Assembly: GCA_026545765.1 (NCBI GenBank)
Contig: CM048843.1
Coordinates: 87,607,050 to 87,671,049 of the forward strand
Direction: 5' to 3'
Length of the DNA: 64,000 bases
Source: Plantago major
Taxonomy: Eukaryota; Streptophyta; Magnoliopsida; Lamiales; Plantaginaceae
Shown here: positions 27,830-39,903 of the stretch, in pieces
How positions within the stretch are numbered: position 1 is the stretch's first letter
Layout: each line of letters begins with the position of its first letter
Notes under the pieces: model-generated
Seen by the model: the letters and a program-made list of their open reading frames with translations, nothing else
The model's database searches: none
What the model was told of the DNA's origin: nothing
Program-made: the position numbers and the translations under genes

Positions 27830-29018
27830 ATGGATATGGAGGTTGATCATTATCTTGTTTTGGGACTGCCGTCCGGCGAGGAAGGTGCCAAGTTTTCGGA
27901 GCAAGATATTCAGAAAGCTTATCGAGCAAAGGCGAGGGTGTTGCATCCGGATAAGAGACCGGATGACCCTAATGCACATGCTGGGTTTCTAAAGCTTCAG
28001 ACTTCCTATGAGGTTCTCAAGGATGAGAAGGCTAGGAAGTTATTTGATGATTTACTTAGAGTGAAACGAGAGAAGCTTCAGCGACAATATCAATGCCAAG
28101 GGCAGAATGATTCTAAGCGCAGGAAGATGATGTCTAATCTTGAAGAAAGGGAGAGGTCTGCTTTTGCTGTTGATCCGAACATGAAAGCTCGAGAGGAGGA
28201 AGAGATGATCGCCCGGAAACTCAGGGAGGAGATTGCTAGAATACGAGCTATGCACTCTAACAAAATGGGAGATATTTCAACTCCCTATAAGAAAAACACA
28301 GAAGCGAAGGAAGTTAATAAATCGAGTGGTGAAGGCAATGGATTCGATAAAGATAAAACTCTTAAAGTTTCGTGGGAGAAGAGTGGTGTAAACTACACGG
28401 CACAGAGATTGACAGAGATTTTTGAGAAATTTGGTCATGTTGAAGATGTATTAATCAGGAAGAAGAAAGGGTTCAAAGGAAGCAGCGGTAAGTATTCATA
28501 ATTACATGTTAACATTGTTTTGTACTTCTTGCTGCTATGTTTTTGCTTTTGGATTCTAAAGGAGATGTTTTGTTGGCAGGCTGCAAGTCTTGGCAACGTT
28601 TTGGGTGATATATCAAATCCTCTGCTAGTTTTACCTCTTCAACCATCTTCATCACCTGCAGTATTCAGTGGAGAGAGAGACGAATCTGATGTTGCAAGAG
28701 CGAGCAATGTTGTTGGGGCCAGATATAAGTCATTTGAAGAATCTGTACTTGAAAAAATGAGAAAGGTAAGCAACTGTTCCGGCTTGTGTCTACTTAATCT
28801 AGATCTCATATATTATTAATCATTTGGTTGTTGGAAAGCTTTTGGACTGCTGTGGAGCTGTTTGATTTTGGTATCTGAGAAAATTCTGTTTCAAATGATT
28901 CGAGTTCTTTTTGCTATTCTGTTTCGGTTGATGAAAATCTGAAATTCTAGCTATAATCTTTGACAATCCTCTAACTATGTCGTTTATTGACCAGGCTGCT
29001 GAACGACAAAAGTCTTGA
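27830..29018 (+). CDS. DNAJC17-like protein (J domain plus RRM), atypical RRM
   Basis: Exon 1 (27830-28487) begins MDMEVDHYLVLGLP and encodes a J domain with HPD at residues 39-41 and FLKLQTSYEVLKDEKARKLF. A basic/acidic coiled coil follows, then the start of an RRM: TLKVSWEKSGVNYTAQRLTE and FGHVEDVLIR. A downstream exon (28580-28765) encodes GNVLGDISNPLLVLPLQ and ARYKSFEESVLEKMRK, and the last exon (28995-29018) AAERQKS. DNAJC17 homologues act in the spliceosome. Oddly, the RRM strand with RNP1 (SALVVM-like in relatives) is absent, and exon 1 (phase 1) does not join exon 2 (phase 0) in frame. Either an exon or indel is missed, or the gene is degenerating. Confidence 0.75.
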
Positions 29019-29885
29019 GAAAGCCAAATGTAGCATTTGGATGGATGTTGAAAATGATCAAACATAGAGATACAAGAATGCAATCGAAGTCAAGGATCAA
29101 ACTTGGAGATACAAGAATGCATTATATATTTCGCTTCTTTCTTAGTGGAAAATTGATGGTAGATGTAAAATATCATCTGAGAAATGTGGAAGTTCAGTAC
29201 ATGATACATGAGATTCTTGTAGTCATTGGTTTGTAGAACTACTTTGTATTGTTATAAGCTGCTAAAGGGAATGAAATAGTAGAAATCTTGATTTCATACT
29301 GGATGTTGTGCAGATGTTTAGATATTTATTAGCTGTTCTTGTTGGATGCTGAATTAGTTTTGGTCGAACTGGGTAAACGTTTGCAGTTACATTTCACCTA
29401 CCTTTCGTCTTTCGTGTCCACTTTTCGGCCTCAAAATTCACTACGGGTGAGGTTTGGCATGGGATATTGGAAAAATTCCGATTTTGATTAAGAGATTAGC
29501 CAGATTCCAAATCTTCCAGTGCCAATCTGGAACCTAGTTTCTGGAACACTAGGTTGACTCTTTCGAACTACGACATAAGGACTTGTGTAAATCTAGTTTC
29601 AACACAAGTTAAGATTATGAGTTCTAATTTGCACATTCATGTTCATTGAGACTCATACACAATAAGCTTAATTTAGTGTTTGAACAGACAAAATTGTAGG
29701 AATAACCTGAAGAAAAATGCAAAGGGACAAATAGTAAAAAGTAAAAGTAAAACTATATTCCATTTAGAAACCGGTAAAAGGAAAGAAATACAAACACTGA
29801 GTTGAAACAAAAATAAAAGAAACTGATGCTACTCAAACATCTTACAGAAAGAAAAAAAAAAAAAAAGGCTATCTTTGTACTTGAT
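29019..29885. other. 3' UTR of DNAJC17-like gene and convergent 3' flank
   Basis: No gene is visible. The region lies between two convergent genes and includes their 3' UTRs. The phrase AGAGATACAAGAATGCA and a near copy occur at about 29067 and 29106. Confidence 0.55.
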
Positions 29886-31619
29886 TCAGATTGTCATCTC
29901 CTTCTTCTCATTGGCTTCCATTTCATCTCTGAACTTCTTGTAGATGTCACTCCTGTAGTATTCCTTAGTCCTGTACACAAGAATCAACGAGACGAGTGCC
30001 CCGAACAGGTTCGTGCAAGCAAGTACAATGAAAGACGTTCTGTAGCATTGGCTACCGATACATGTCAGCTCCTTCACCATTGTTCTCGTCAGCCCTTTAC
30101 TAGCGAGTTGCTTCAGTGCCTCATTGTCGTACAGTCTCCCAACTATCACCACGTTCATTATGTATGATCCGAGGGGGCTAGCCAGCTGACCACAGTTGAA
30201 GAGAGTCGAATAGTACTTCAGACCGAAAAGCTCTGATATGATGATGAACAGCAGCGTTAGCTGGATACCGAAGGAGAATCCGATGAGTAATGAAGCGATG
30301 TAGACTGAACTTGGGAATGGGAAAGCAATCATAAGGTCACCGATAGCTGGCAGGACGAGAGCGAATGTCATCATCAGTGTTCTTGGCACTTTCCACTTCA
30401 GAAGCAGCTTTTCAGAGGCGAATCCGGAGAATACCCTGCCGAAGTAGTTCCATATGCTCACCAGAGAAACGAATGTGCTAATGGTCCGTTGTGGATAGCC
30501 TAAGGATTCTCCGATCTGGCCTAAGTTATCGACTGCAGTCAAGCTGGAACCGAGCCCACAGAACGTAGCCACGAAAAGAATGACCATGTCAATGCTTAAC
30601 AGGGCCTGCAATATGGTATAATCTTCACCTCTTTTCGGCTTCTTAAATATGCTCTCGAAACAGCCTGTCTCAGCTGCTGGCTCTTCCTTTTTCGGGCTCT
30701 CTGGCAACTCCACGATTTCTGAATTTGAAACTACAACCGGTGGTTGTTCCACAACAACAGCTGAAGGAACTTCTTGTGCTAGTTTCCTTCTCAAGTTCCA
30801 TGTAGCTAATTCCTCTCTAACAGCAATCAACAATGGAAGAAACAGCAAGAAACAAACACCAGTTGCACTTATAACATAATCAGCATGAGCGAAAGTAACA
30901 TACTTCTGTGCAATAGTCAATCCCATCAAAACTAGAGCCATCACACCAGAGATAACCAGATACTGATGAAACACCTTCACCTCATTCGGATGCCTCGAAA
31001 TCTTCATGATCCGGATATTGAACACGAACAGAATCGAAATAACAGCCGGAAGCCACCCGATAAGCAAGATCAACGACTTGCCATCGTTCCCATAAATCGC
31101 CAAATAAAGCTGTGTGAAAATCGCCCCGCTCAGCCCCACAAACCCCTTCATCAAACCAAGCAACATCCCTCTACTCTCAGGAAAATTCTTAACACAAGTA
31201 ACAAGCGACCCCGTGTTGGCGAAATTCTGCGAATTCGCACCAATGCAGATGTACGCACACATCTCCCAGACAGTAGGCTTCTTAATCTTTCCACTCACAG
31301 AAAGCCAGATCATGAAGTAGCCCACGAAATTCATGGCCGAACCGACCAGGAGCACAAACCACACCGGGGTAACCTCGGCTATGAGGCCGGACAAAACTCC
31401 AACGTTCGCTCCCAAGTCCTTGCAGGTACTCAGCAGGTTAAGCGTCGTCTGATCGTATCCGAGGGCCGATTTGATCACCTTAGAGTAGACACCGAAGAGG
31501 TAAGTTGCCCCGGCGCCTGCCATGATCAGGAACGAGGCGAACATCATGAACCATCGTCCCGTCAGGAGCTGCAGCATGAACCCACACGCCCCGGTACGTC
31601 CCGGTTGAGCCATCCCCAT
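29886..31619 (-). CDS. Nodulin-like / NFD4 major facilitator transporter
   Basis: The 577-residue frame starts at ATG 31619 (MGMAQPGRTGACGFMLQLLT); just upstream a splice-acceptor-like TTTGCCGTCTCAG suggests an intron before the start codon. The N-terminal half is the nodulin-like MFS domain (RWFMMFASFLIMAGAGATYL, GYDQTTLNLLSTCKDLGANV, NSQNFANTGSLVTCVKNFPE, RGMLLGLMKGFVGLSGA). A hydrophilic loop of about 70 residues follows, then the NFD4-type C-terminal half (GLGSSLTAVDNLGQIGESLG, SIWNYFGRVFSGFASE, FNCGQLASPLGSYIMN). About 12 membrane spans are apparent. Arabidopsis NFD4 was found through a karyogamy phenotype; substrates of most members are unknown. The stop is at 29886-29888. Confidence 0.93.
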   Translation of the reverse strand: MGMAQPGRTGACGFMLQLLTGRWFMMFASFLIMAGAGATYLFGVYSKVIKSALGYDQTTLNLLSTCKDLGANVGVLSGLIAEVTPVWFVLLVGSAMNFVGYFMIWLSVSGKIKKPTVWEMCAYICIGANSQNFANTGSLVTCVKNFPESRGMLLGLMKGFVGLSGAIFTQLYLAIYGNDGKSLILLIGWLPAVISILFVFNIRIMKISRHPNEVKVFHQYLVISGVMALVLMGLTIAQKYVTFAHADYVISATGVCFLLFLPLLIAVREELATWNLRRKLAQEVPSAVVVEQPPVVVSNSEIVELPESPKKEEPAAETGCFESIFKKPKRGEDYTILQALLSIDMVILFVATFCGLGSSLTAVDNLGQIGESLGYPQRTISTFVSLVSIWNYFGRVFSGFASEKLLLKWKVPRTLMMTFALVLPAIGDLMIAFPFPSSVYIASLLIGFSFGIQLTLLFIIISELFGLKYYSTLFNCGQLASPLGSYIMNVVIVGRLYDNEALKQLASKGLTRTMVKELTCIGSQCYRTSFIVLACTNLFGALVSLILVYRTKEYYRSDIYKKFRDEMEANEKKEMTI

Positions 31620-33285
31620 CCTTGCTTTCTTTTTCTGAGACGGCAAAAAATAGTTCAGTATTAATCACTTACACACGGTGTACAACGAGCATAAGGGATG
31701 CTCAAACAAACGAGCAAACAAACGAACATAAAGGGATGATCAAAACTATTAACAACCTCTAGGTCACCGAAACAAGACTCCAAATAGATCCTAGACGGGG
31801 AGAAAAATAGGTATGGATAGCAGCAGTTTTGGAGAGGTTTAAATAATGGTGATGTAATATTTGATTAGTAGTAGTTTTTGGATAGGATTAGTAAAAGATT
31901 ATGTAACCGGATATAAATTACATACTAGAAATAGAGAGATTCAAGGAAAGTAGTCTTTGTGCTTAGAAGGGTTGGTCTCTTCTTATGTGAGTAGTCTTTC
32001 ATGACTATACAATTTCTCTTTTTCGAAAATAGAAAATTATACTGAATTATTGAATCATGTTAAAGATATGTTGTAACTCGAATGGCAATAAAGTGATTAA
32101 ATTCGTTACATCTTTTACAGATTAGGATAATAACTCTTCTTTTTATCCACTTTACATATTTTATGTACTCTTTACAATTTTACAATTTTAATCCACCCAC
32201 GGTATAATGTAAATCCGTTAATAACTTGTTACAGATACACCTCTCGTTGTAGTATTTTTTCATACGTGAAGTCAAAGTGCTAAAAACGTTAAGTCAACAA
32301 AAATTCAAAAAAGTTATAATGACGTCATACTGACAAATTCATGTTGTCACTATTACTACTTCCTCCGTCCCGTCCCATGTTACCCATTTTGAGTTTTTTC
32401 GGTTAACCGTTTTCAACTTTGACTACGAATAAATCTTAAATGGTAAATATAAAATATTCAATTAAATTATATTATGATACTTTAAGTACTAAAATGTTCT
32501 TTTTAAAAGTCAAACCTCATTTACATTTACAAAAGGTTATATTTACACCAATGAAAATAACGATTATCCTTTCATATGATCAAAATATCTATTATATAAA
32601 TTGGTCAGAATTCAATCTATGTTTACTTTAAAATGTCGATGTGAAAACGATTTGATTATTTAAAAGGTTAGATGTTGGAACCGCGTGTCTTGAACACGAA
32701 CACTAGTTTTTATAAAATAGGGTTATATGGTGATTTTAATTTCATGCTGAACAGAACAACATTTGCCTTTATTGCTGAGTCGTTTTTTTTAACTAAATTT
32801 TTGGCATTTGTACCGGCCTTTGACTCGATGGATTTCTGGCAGGCAGGCAGATATTACAGTTACAAGTACTCTTTCTTCGATAATCATCCTGCTACACACA
32901 TTACTACTAACCCGTGGCATCGTATAGTTTACTTTTAATAATAAATTAAAAGATAATGATAAAATAAATTAATCGAGAAAATAAGGTAGTCAAATTTATG
33001 TGAACAACGTTGGTCGCGGTGTCATTCGGTAGTCCTTCTTCATCCAATATTATATCATTGAGTGTTTATGCTAATTATATGAAATGTAAAAATAGGGTTC
33101 TACCGTACCCGACCTGTTAATTAGTAGAAATAGCTTTCTCGATTTTATTAGAAGAACCTGCTGTGATTGAAGCTCTCCTCTTTTCTACCAAATCTCTGAT
33201 TGATTTGTCTGTGTTACGACTTGATGTTTTTCAGATTTGAAATTTGTACAGTGAAAATCGAATCATTTCACAATCATGTTATGTT
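31620..33285. other. Intergenic with a partial Stowaway terminus
   Basis: The first part is the upstream region of the NFD4-like gene. Near 32359-32500 a single Stowaway-type end (CTTCCTCCGTCCCGTCCCAT) is followed by sequence resembling the MITE at 22235-22510 (CAACTTTGACTACGAATAAA); no matching second end is seen. An 88-codon frame at 32672-32938 has no recognisable domain. Confidence 0.5.
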
Positions 33286-33289
33286 GCTT

Positions 33290-34010
33290 TGTTATAATTT
33301 CAAGAGTTGGTGCTATAGTTTTAAGCATCATTGTTATGATTTTAGCTTATGTTTTTAGAACATATGTTATAGTTTCAAGGCATATTATTGTAGTTTTAAG
33401 CAGCAACGTTAACGTTTTTAGCATCTGATGAAATATAAATGATTTGATTTTTTGCAAATACTTTGTTATAGTTTTTAAAAGCATTGTTATAGTTTTAAGA
33501 GGCACTGTTATGGTTTTAAGCATTAATGTTACTGTTTTTAGCTTGTATTGCATGTTCGTGCTTTGTTATAGTTTTAAAATGTATTTTATAGTTTTAAGAT
33601 GCATTGTTATGGTTTTATGCATTAATGTTACTATATATAGTTTATGTTGAATATTTCTGATTATTATTGTTCTTAGCGCATATGTTGTAGTTTTAAGACT
33701 TATTGTTGTTGTTTTAAGCATCAACGTCAGTGTTTTAGCTTATGAGAGATATTTATGATTTGAGTTTTCGCAAATGTTTTGTTATAGTTTTAAGATGCAA
33801 TTTTATGATTTTATGTATCAATGTTACTGTTTTTAACTTGTGTTGCATGTTTCTGCTTTGTTATAGTTTTAAGATGCACTGTTATGATTTTAAGCATCAA
33901 TGTTACTGTTTTTAGCCTGTGTTGCATGTTCTTTCTTTGTTTTTAAGCACCAATGTGATAGTTTTGATGATAGTTGTTATGGTTTTAACACAGTTAGTGA
34001 ATGTTTTAAG
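33290..34010. repeat. Irregular TTGTTATAGTTTTAAG-type repeat field
   Basis: Some 700 bp are built of imperfect variants of GTTATAGTTTTAAGATGCAT and CATCAATGTTACTGTTTTTA in the same orientation. Spacing is irregular, so it behaves as a degenerate interspersed minisatellite rather than a clean tandem array. Similar DNA occurs at about 54800-54970. Confidence 0.8.
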
Positions 34011-34013
34011 CAG

Positions 34014-34198
34014 GTGCTGATGACGATATCGAGTTTGATGATAGTTTTCTCAAAGGTGTCACTGCAGTATTGAAGCAACAAGCACAAGCAACAAAAGACA
34101 AGAAGCCGAAGTTCACCAACAAGTTGAATAAAAAAAAGTCTATTTTAACAGCTCAGTTTGCATTTGCTCAAGAAACGCCGAATGAACGTTTATTGTAA
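34014..34198 (+). pseudogene. Orphan 3'-terminal exon fragment
   Basis: After an acceptor-like TTTTAAGCAG the frame reads ADDDIEFDDSFLKGVTAVLK, then a Lys-rich segment and a stop at 34196-34198. It looks like a real last exon by composition, but no upstream exon is found within the repeat field. The protein family is not recognised. Confidence 0.3.
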
Positions 34199-34520
34199 AA
34201 TTTTTTTCCTATAAGAATACATGTTTTAATTGACAGAATGTTTCAAGTAGCTTATTTTAAGGTTGTTTATCAATGTTTTAATGGCATTCCTGAACTTTTA
34301 GACTTGTTTAATGGTGGTTTAGTGATATTAGATTGTCACTTAAAACTATAACAAATCATTTTAAAACTATCATGTAGCTCCTTAAAATAATTACACCATG
34401 CAGAACAAAATTTGATATTATAAACCAAGGCTTGGATATCGAGAGGAAAAAAAACATAAACCCTTTTGACATACAAGAATGATGACAACATCAGATATAG
34501 TCACTCTCACCAGCCTAATA
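34199..34520. other. Likely 3' UTR of SUVR3 and spacer
   Basis: AT-rich sequence, some of it in the TTTTAA style of the neighbouring repeat field. The right part is probably the 3' UTR of the minus-strand SUVR3 gene. Confidence 0.5.
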
Positions 34521-36407
34521 TCATGTACGTTCCAAAGGTAAGGTGCCGGAACATGAAGAAGTTCCACAAAAACAGGGCGGGCCATTGGGCCAGATACTGC
34601 TGTCCCCATAGCTGAAAGTGAGCTCTTCATTATCTTGAATATCCCAAGATGCAAAGAAACAAATGCGAGGTAGCAAAGCTCCAGAACTTCTCACTATCAC
34701 TGTCTCCAAGTTTCCGCCATCACAGGAATGGTTGATGAACCTTGCCACATTGCCAACTCGTGTGGCGTCAATATTTATCCGTATACATGAATTGCCTGAA
34801 GGAAGATGCTCCTTCACAACCAACAAAGCAGGAGTTAAGCTCCCGTTTGATGTCAGTTCGTCATACAACAACTGCCTTTGTCTAGCCTCATTGGTGGACA
34901 AAAGTTCACCTTCAATACAGGAACAAATTGTGAACCCACCAATATTTCGATGCAAACGAGAAAATAATTCAACCAATAATTCAAATTGTATTTGAAAACA
35001 ATCACTATAATTTAATGCACCTCTATTTTCCTAAATGGCTTTACAAGCTCGTCAGTGGGCAAATGAGAAACTTGAGCTTTTAGCTTACAAAAAGATCTAC
35101 ATTCAACAATTTTGAAGACCTGTTAAAGTTGAAAGTTGAAACACTGTTTAACTTGAAGAATAAGTTTTAGTTGAGTCTATGTTTTAAATGTGATAAGGAA
35201 TTAGACGGGACTCTAAACATATCAGGACAGTTGATCAATGGTTAAGCAAAAACACTGAGATACTAGTTCTGTATTAGGACTTTCTATATATCTGGGTCAA
35301 ACGAGAGAAGCTGCAAAAGTGAAGGCCTACAAAGGCTAAGATCCTAATGAAAGCGACAACCCCATATACAAACCAAAGAAGGAGAGCAGGCAAACAGGGA
35401 CATGACAGTTGGCTAAGAAGCCATCAAACATTTGCGATAGGTAGAAAGTATAGCTTGAACTCTTGCGTTAAAAGAATGATCCTAATGGGGTAGTGTAAAC
35501 CCCTACGAACGTAATGCCTTTGAATATGGCCAAAAACTTATGTTAAGAGTGATGGTTAGACAGCATACACATTATAAATTACAACACCACCACCCGCCCA
35601 AGTGTTAGTGGCAGTGCATACCACTTTAAATATTAGGAGACACCATACTACAACACACCCCATGGCCCATGTACATTCCCCTAATAATGCACTCTTAACA
35701 CTTGACCCTCTAAGACAAGTTCTTCATGATTATGACTGAATAAAATCCATAATATTGAAAAGAAAAAGATGAATTGACAAGTACTCACCAGCATACTCAC
35801 AGACAAACTGGCCATTGGGAATCAATGCAGCGGCATACAGACTCCAACCTTTCTTTAAATCTTTTACCACTTTCAGTTTAACTGGCACTCCTCCCTGAGT
35901 CAAGCGATTCCCGCACTCTGAGTCGCACTCACAGCTCGGACCACACTCCAGTGTCTCGCTCGATGAGTTCAAGCATGGGCAAGGACACTCGCTCAGATTA
36001 TTGCATCGGAAACAGTCACAACCACTTGCACCCTCTACGCGGAACACAAAAGGGTCCCGACTAAACAGTTTGTTGAATAGCCAAGCATCTCTATCAGAGC
36101 CCCAAGCCTGACGTGTGTCAGGTCCTACCTGCAGGCATTGTGTTTTGGTATAAAGAAAGTACGGATACAGGTGCGGATGGGAGCTGTGGTCATTGGGGTC
36201 AAGGAATGGGATTGGAAGGTCCTCGATTCCTCTAGAAGCATCAGAGATCCTTCGAGAAGTGATAGATTTGGAGATTTGGTTCAGGATTCTGCAGGTCAAT
36301 GAGACGGAGGCTAGTTCAAGGGGGTCCAGGTAGGGGAGAAATATTCTGGCACATTGGACTAATGCTGAGAGCCTATCCCGACCAAAGCAATCTATTTTGT
36401 CAAGCAT
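34521..36407 (-). CDS. SUVR3: Histone-lysine N-methyltransferase SUVR3
   Basis: Two coding exons (36407-35789 and 34909-34521) join in phase after CEYAG to give 335 residues. The N-terminus has an F-box-like helical stretch (LPYLDPLELASVSLTCRILN). Pre-SET cysteines occupy residues 130-165 (GCDCFRC, CPCPC, CGPSCECDSECGNR). SET follows with KGWSLYAAALIPNGQFVCEY, ELLSTNEARQRQ, RVGNVARFINHSCDGGN (NHSC at 266-269) and EELTFSYGD. The post-SET is CFCGTSSCSGTLPLE. Order, length and the ALLVVKEHLPSG segment match SUVR3 rather than larger SUVR/SUVH proteins. The family methylates histone H3, usually K9. The start at 36407 lies nine bases inside the exon beginning after CTGTATCTCAG; an upstream ATG at 36446 would lie in the 5' intron. 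Confidence 0.94.
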
Positions 36408-36415
36408 TGCTTTAT

Positions 36416-37560
36416 CTGAGATACAGAAGTTGAATGTCAGAAACATTTCAGTTCAATGATCAAGAGAAAAGAGGAGCAATTAACTTTTTTAATTGATGGT
36501 TTATTCCAAAGTTTATTTGAACATATGATTAAGTAAAAGAGACCAGGACTAGCTATCCGTTGTTTACTTGACGATAGCCTTTGCAGCCCGCAAACTATCA
36601 AATAAACGTATTTTGCTTTAAAAGGTAAATGAAAGAAGCAAAAAGAACATCATATTAACAACAAAGGCAACAATAAGACCACGGCAGAAAATTTCGATGC
36701 ATAATATACATCAAACCATTTCAAACTTAAGCAGTACTCATTAATCCATTCGTTTTTTATCGAAAAAAGATTGTTGAAATAACGAGCACTCCTTTGTCTT
36801 TTTCCATTAACTCTGGTAAGAGTGCTTACATAAAATCAGAGAGAAGCAATCAACTTAGTGCATCACCGCTACACGTTTCTCATCACTGTTAGGCCAAATA
36901 TAAGAACACTCAAGTGGAAAATAAATCCACACAAAGAGCACACGGCACTTACGGTTACACATTTACAAGCAGGTTCACAGACCTGATGGAAAACTGTGTA
37001 CATTTTGATTCCTAATATATGGGTGAGTTCCTGCAAAATTAACACTAGAGGCGAATTAACAAAATTGACATGGATTCTTACATTCATGCTACCAAATAAG
37101 TAATCTGCAAAATTAAGTCTATCCACATTCCACAAGGTATCTATCAGACAGAGACCGTGATTTTTTTTCGATTTCTCACTCTATCTGCTACATGCTTACT
37201 AATCGAGCTGCAATTTCACATATAACTTAGCAGGTTGAGATCTCCACCATAACAAGTCATAAATTTCAGAAACTAAACAGTATGAACTCAAAATCACACG
37301 AACAGAATCAGAAAAAAGCATCTAATTTCATTTCAACACAAGTAGAGTAATTTTCAGATAATCAGTAGTCTTGTGAAAGATGAATTGATAACAGGAACGA
37401 TATTAGCACTTGTAACGTACCGGTGGTGGAGCAGATCCTGTGACCTTTGGAGTAAAAATTGGATCTTTGGGTTTAATCAGCTAGATCAATAGAAGATTTT
37501 CTGCGGAAAAAATTGGATCTTTGGGGTTTTCTTCCGTATCTGTTAGTTTTCGACTGAAAT
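36416..37560 (-). promoter_or_regulatory. 5' UTR intron and leader of SUVR3
   Basis: A leader exon appears to end near 37426 (CACCACCG/GTACGTTACA on the minus strand), and the acceptor at 36416-36417 precedes the ATG-containing exon, giving a 5' UTR intron of about 1 kb. AAAATTGGATCTTTGGG occurs twice in the leader (near 37450 and 37508). Confidence 0.55.
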
Positions 37561-39210
37561 CAACGAATCTTAATATATCAATTCTCGTTATTTCATATAA
37601 TCAACTAGTTTTGAGTTTGTATCATCTCAAGATTAATTCGAACTACCTCCATCCTTTTTAAAGGTTGATTATTTAACTTATTTTGCAGTGAAACATAATC
37701 AAGAATACAAATTAATATTAAAATATAATAATTTAATACTTAATAAATTTATATTATATAATATTACTTCTTTAGTTTAAAATTAATTCATCGTTAAAAT
37801 TGATTTATTATCGTTAAAGTTAATTATGGTTTTTACTTTCGATTCCGTTTGATCGGGTATAACTCGAACGGAACAACAAACAAAAAGTCGTGCGTAGGCT
37901 CCTCGCATCAAGTCGGAACCAAAAACACCGCAACATAAATTCAAGGATCCGCTCATGCGTCAAACAAATAGTAATGTAGAATGTTTCAGTGTATGTTTGA
38001 AATTACTGAATAATTGATACCATTTTGGTCCACGAAATAATAATTTTATGACAACATGAATTGCCAATATGACGTCATTATAAAAAAAATTATTCGTTAA
38101 TATTTTGTCACAAATCACATTGTAATTTGAGGCCAAACAGCATATCTTTAACATGATGCAATAATCGAGCTAATAACATTGCATAATATTCTATTTTTGA
38201 AATAGATAAATTGTATAGTAATGAAAGACTACTCCCTCAATATATGCCAACCTTTCTCAGGCAGTCAGTACAATTGTGATAATTTATTTGAAATTTGCAA
38301 TAACCGTGGTTATTTAGATCTTATATATCATATTGAAATGGGTACTTACTCGAAATTAGAGAATGCTATCATTGAAAGTTTTGTACATACAGTTGGAAAA
38401 TTGAGCCTGGGAAGTATATAAAACCATATTAATAACACATATTTTCAATTATATATGTTCAAATATAATTATCACAATTTCGATTTTGACAAATTACACA
38501 CCATGTGCACTGATAAATTTGGAATTGTTATATACTATAATTGCAATTTATCCCCACTAATTCTACTTTATACCATAAACTCCGCACCCAAAATAAATGT
38601 ATATTTGAGATGGAGAGACTAGCATATAATTTCAAGTCATTTCTGCCCCTCTTCTTATTATGTGGGCTAGCTTGTTTGTGGCTCTTCAACTTATTTGGCT
38701 TCATTTAATTCGATTCGGTCTAATTATATTTTATATTACATTCGATTCGATTCGATAAATTTAAGTTGAATAGATTAGATCCTTAGTCTTGGCTTGTTTA
38801 CCAAACAGCAGCATTTGGAGTCACTTAATGAGCTAACAAACACTAGTATTTAGGTACCAGTCGAGCATTAAAATGTACAAACACAAGTAAGTTACTTAAT
38901 TTTCAATTAATAGAAGTTTGACAGGACTAGGACTCTTATCAAAAGTTCAATTTCCTAATTGAAAACGAGTTGTAATTTCAGTAGTTTTCTAGTACTAGTA
39001 GAATATATATTTATATGATATCGAAATAGAGGTAAAAGCTTACATCGTAGGAAATTAAATCTAAGGTCCATCTCTTCGATGGATATTATAGCGGATATAC
39101 TTCCATCACCTGGTAATTACAAATTCTCGTAACTATACTATATACTTATCTATTTTCTTCCATTCCATCCATCGTAAATTGCTTGCGTTTTATCTTTTGT
39201 TTCTTTAGTT
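37561..39210. other. AT-rich intergenic DNA
   Basis: No gene is recognised. A segment at about 37645-37830 starting ACCTCCATCCTTTTTAAAGG may be a very degenerate Stowaway copy. Confidence 0.5.
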
Positions 39211-39340
39211 AGGTTCTGTTATTTTCAACTTAAAACTCATTCAGTTCAGTTCAGTTTAGTTATATTTTATACTACAATTCAGTTCAATTCAGTTCAGTTT
39301 AGTTCAGTTCAGTTAATTTCAGTTGAAAATAACAGATACT
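39211..39340. mobile_element. Small TTCAGTTCAG-rich MITE, copy 1
   Basis: The ends are AGGTTCTGTTATTTTCAACT and (rc) AGTATCTGTTATTTTCAACT; the interior is an ATTCAGTTCAGTTCAG low-complexity core with TATATTTTATACTACAAT. It shares this design with copies at 51085-51151 and 54440-54564. hAT-like by the short AGGCTCTGTT-type terminus, but no target duplication was confirmed. Confidence 0.75.
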
Positions 39341-39903
39341 TACTTTTCGATTTGATTTTCGAACATATTTCTTGAACCACTGTATATCACGTAATTAGCG
39401 TGCCGTTAATATCAAATTAGAGCTTAGTTAGTTGATCATAGCTAGAACCCAATTCCCGTCAATCTTTTATAGTATATTTGCTTGCTTGTTTAGTTTTGTT
39501 CATTCTTCATTATTAAAACCGAATATATATACACATATATTATTTGTCGGTCAATTTTAATCCCTCTATGAATACGGAATACTTACTCTTTGTGTAATTA
39601 CTAAAATATAGTACATAAGTTCTTGTTTTCTGATTTTGTTTTTGTTTTCACAATGTATAGGAAGATATCTAGACTTTTTTTTTTTTTTTTTTTTTTTTTT
39701 GTTGTTTTGACACAAAACATTAACTTTCTATTAAACAAAAAGCTATACAAATTTTATATGCACGTATAACATTCATATTCTTAATAAAATCCATTTTGGC
39801 GTGCAACCAAATGTTTGTCAATTGGTCTATTTTAATCCACCCTGATCAATCTTTTTCGTTTTGTCTGTAGGAATGAACAAGAACATGTTACACTCGGGTT
39901 CTA
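39341..39903. other. Promoter-proximal region of the F-box gene
   Basis: AT-rich with a 25-nt T tract near 39676-39700. No other feature is recognised. Confidence 0.5.

Noticed and set aside
30966..31664. 232-codon plus-strand frame
   Set aside because: Antisense shadow of the NFD4-like transporter; no domain and biased composition.
32672..32938. 88-codon frame with aromatic-rich sequence
   Set aside because: No recognised domain and AT-rich surroundings; not supported as a gene.
36408..36446. Earlier SUVR3 start (MFLTFNFCISDKAM)
   Set aside because: A strong splice acceptor lies between it and the next Met, so this part is probably intronic.
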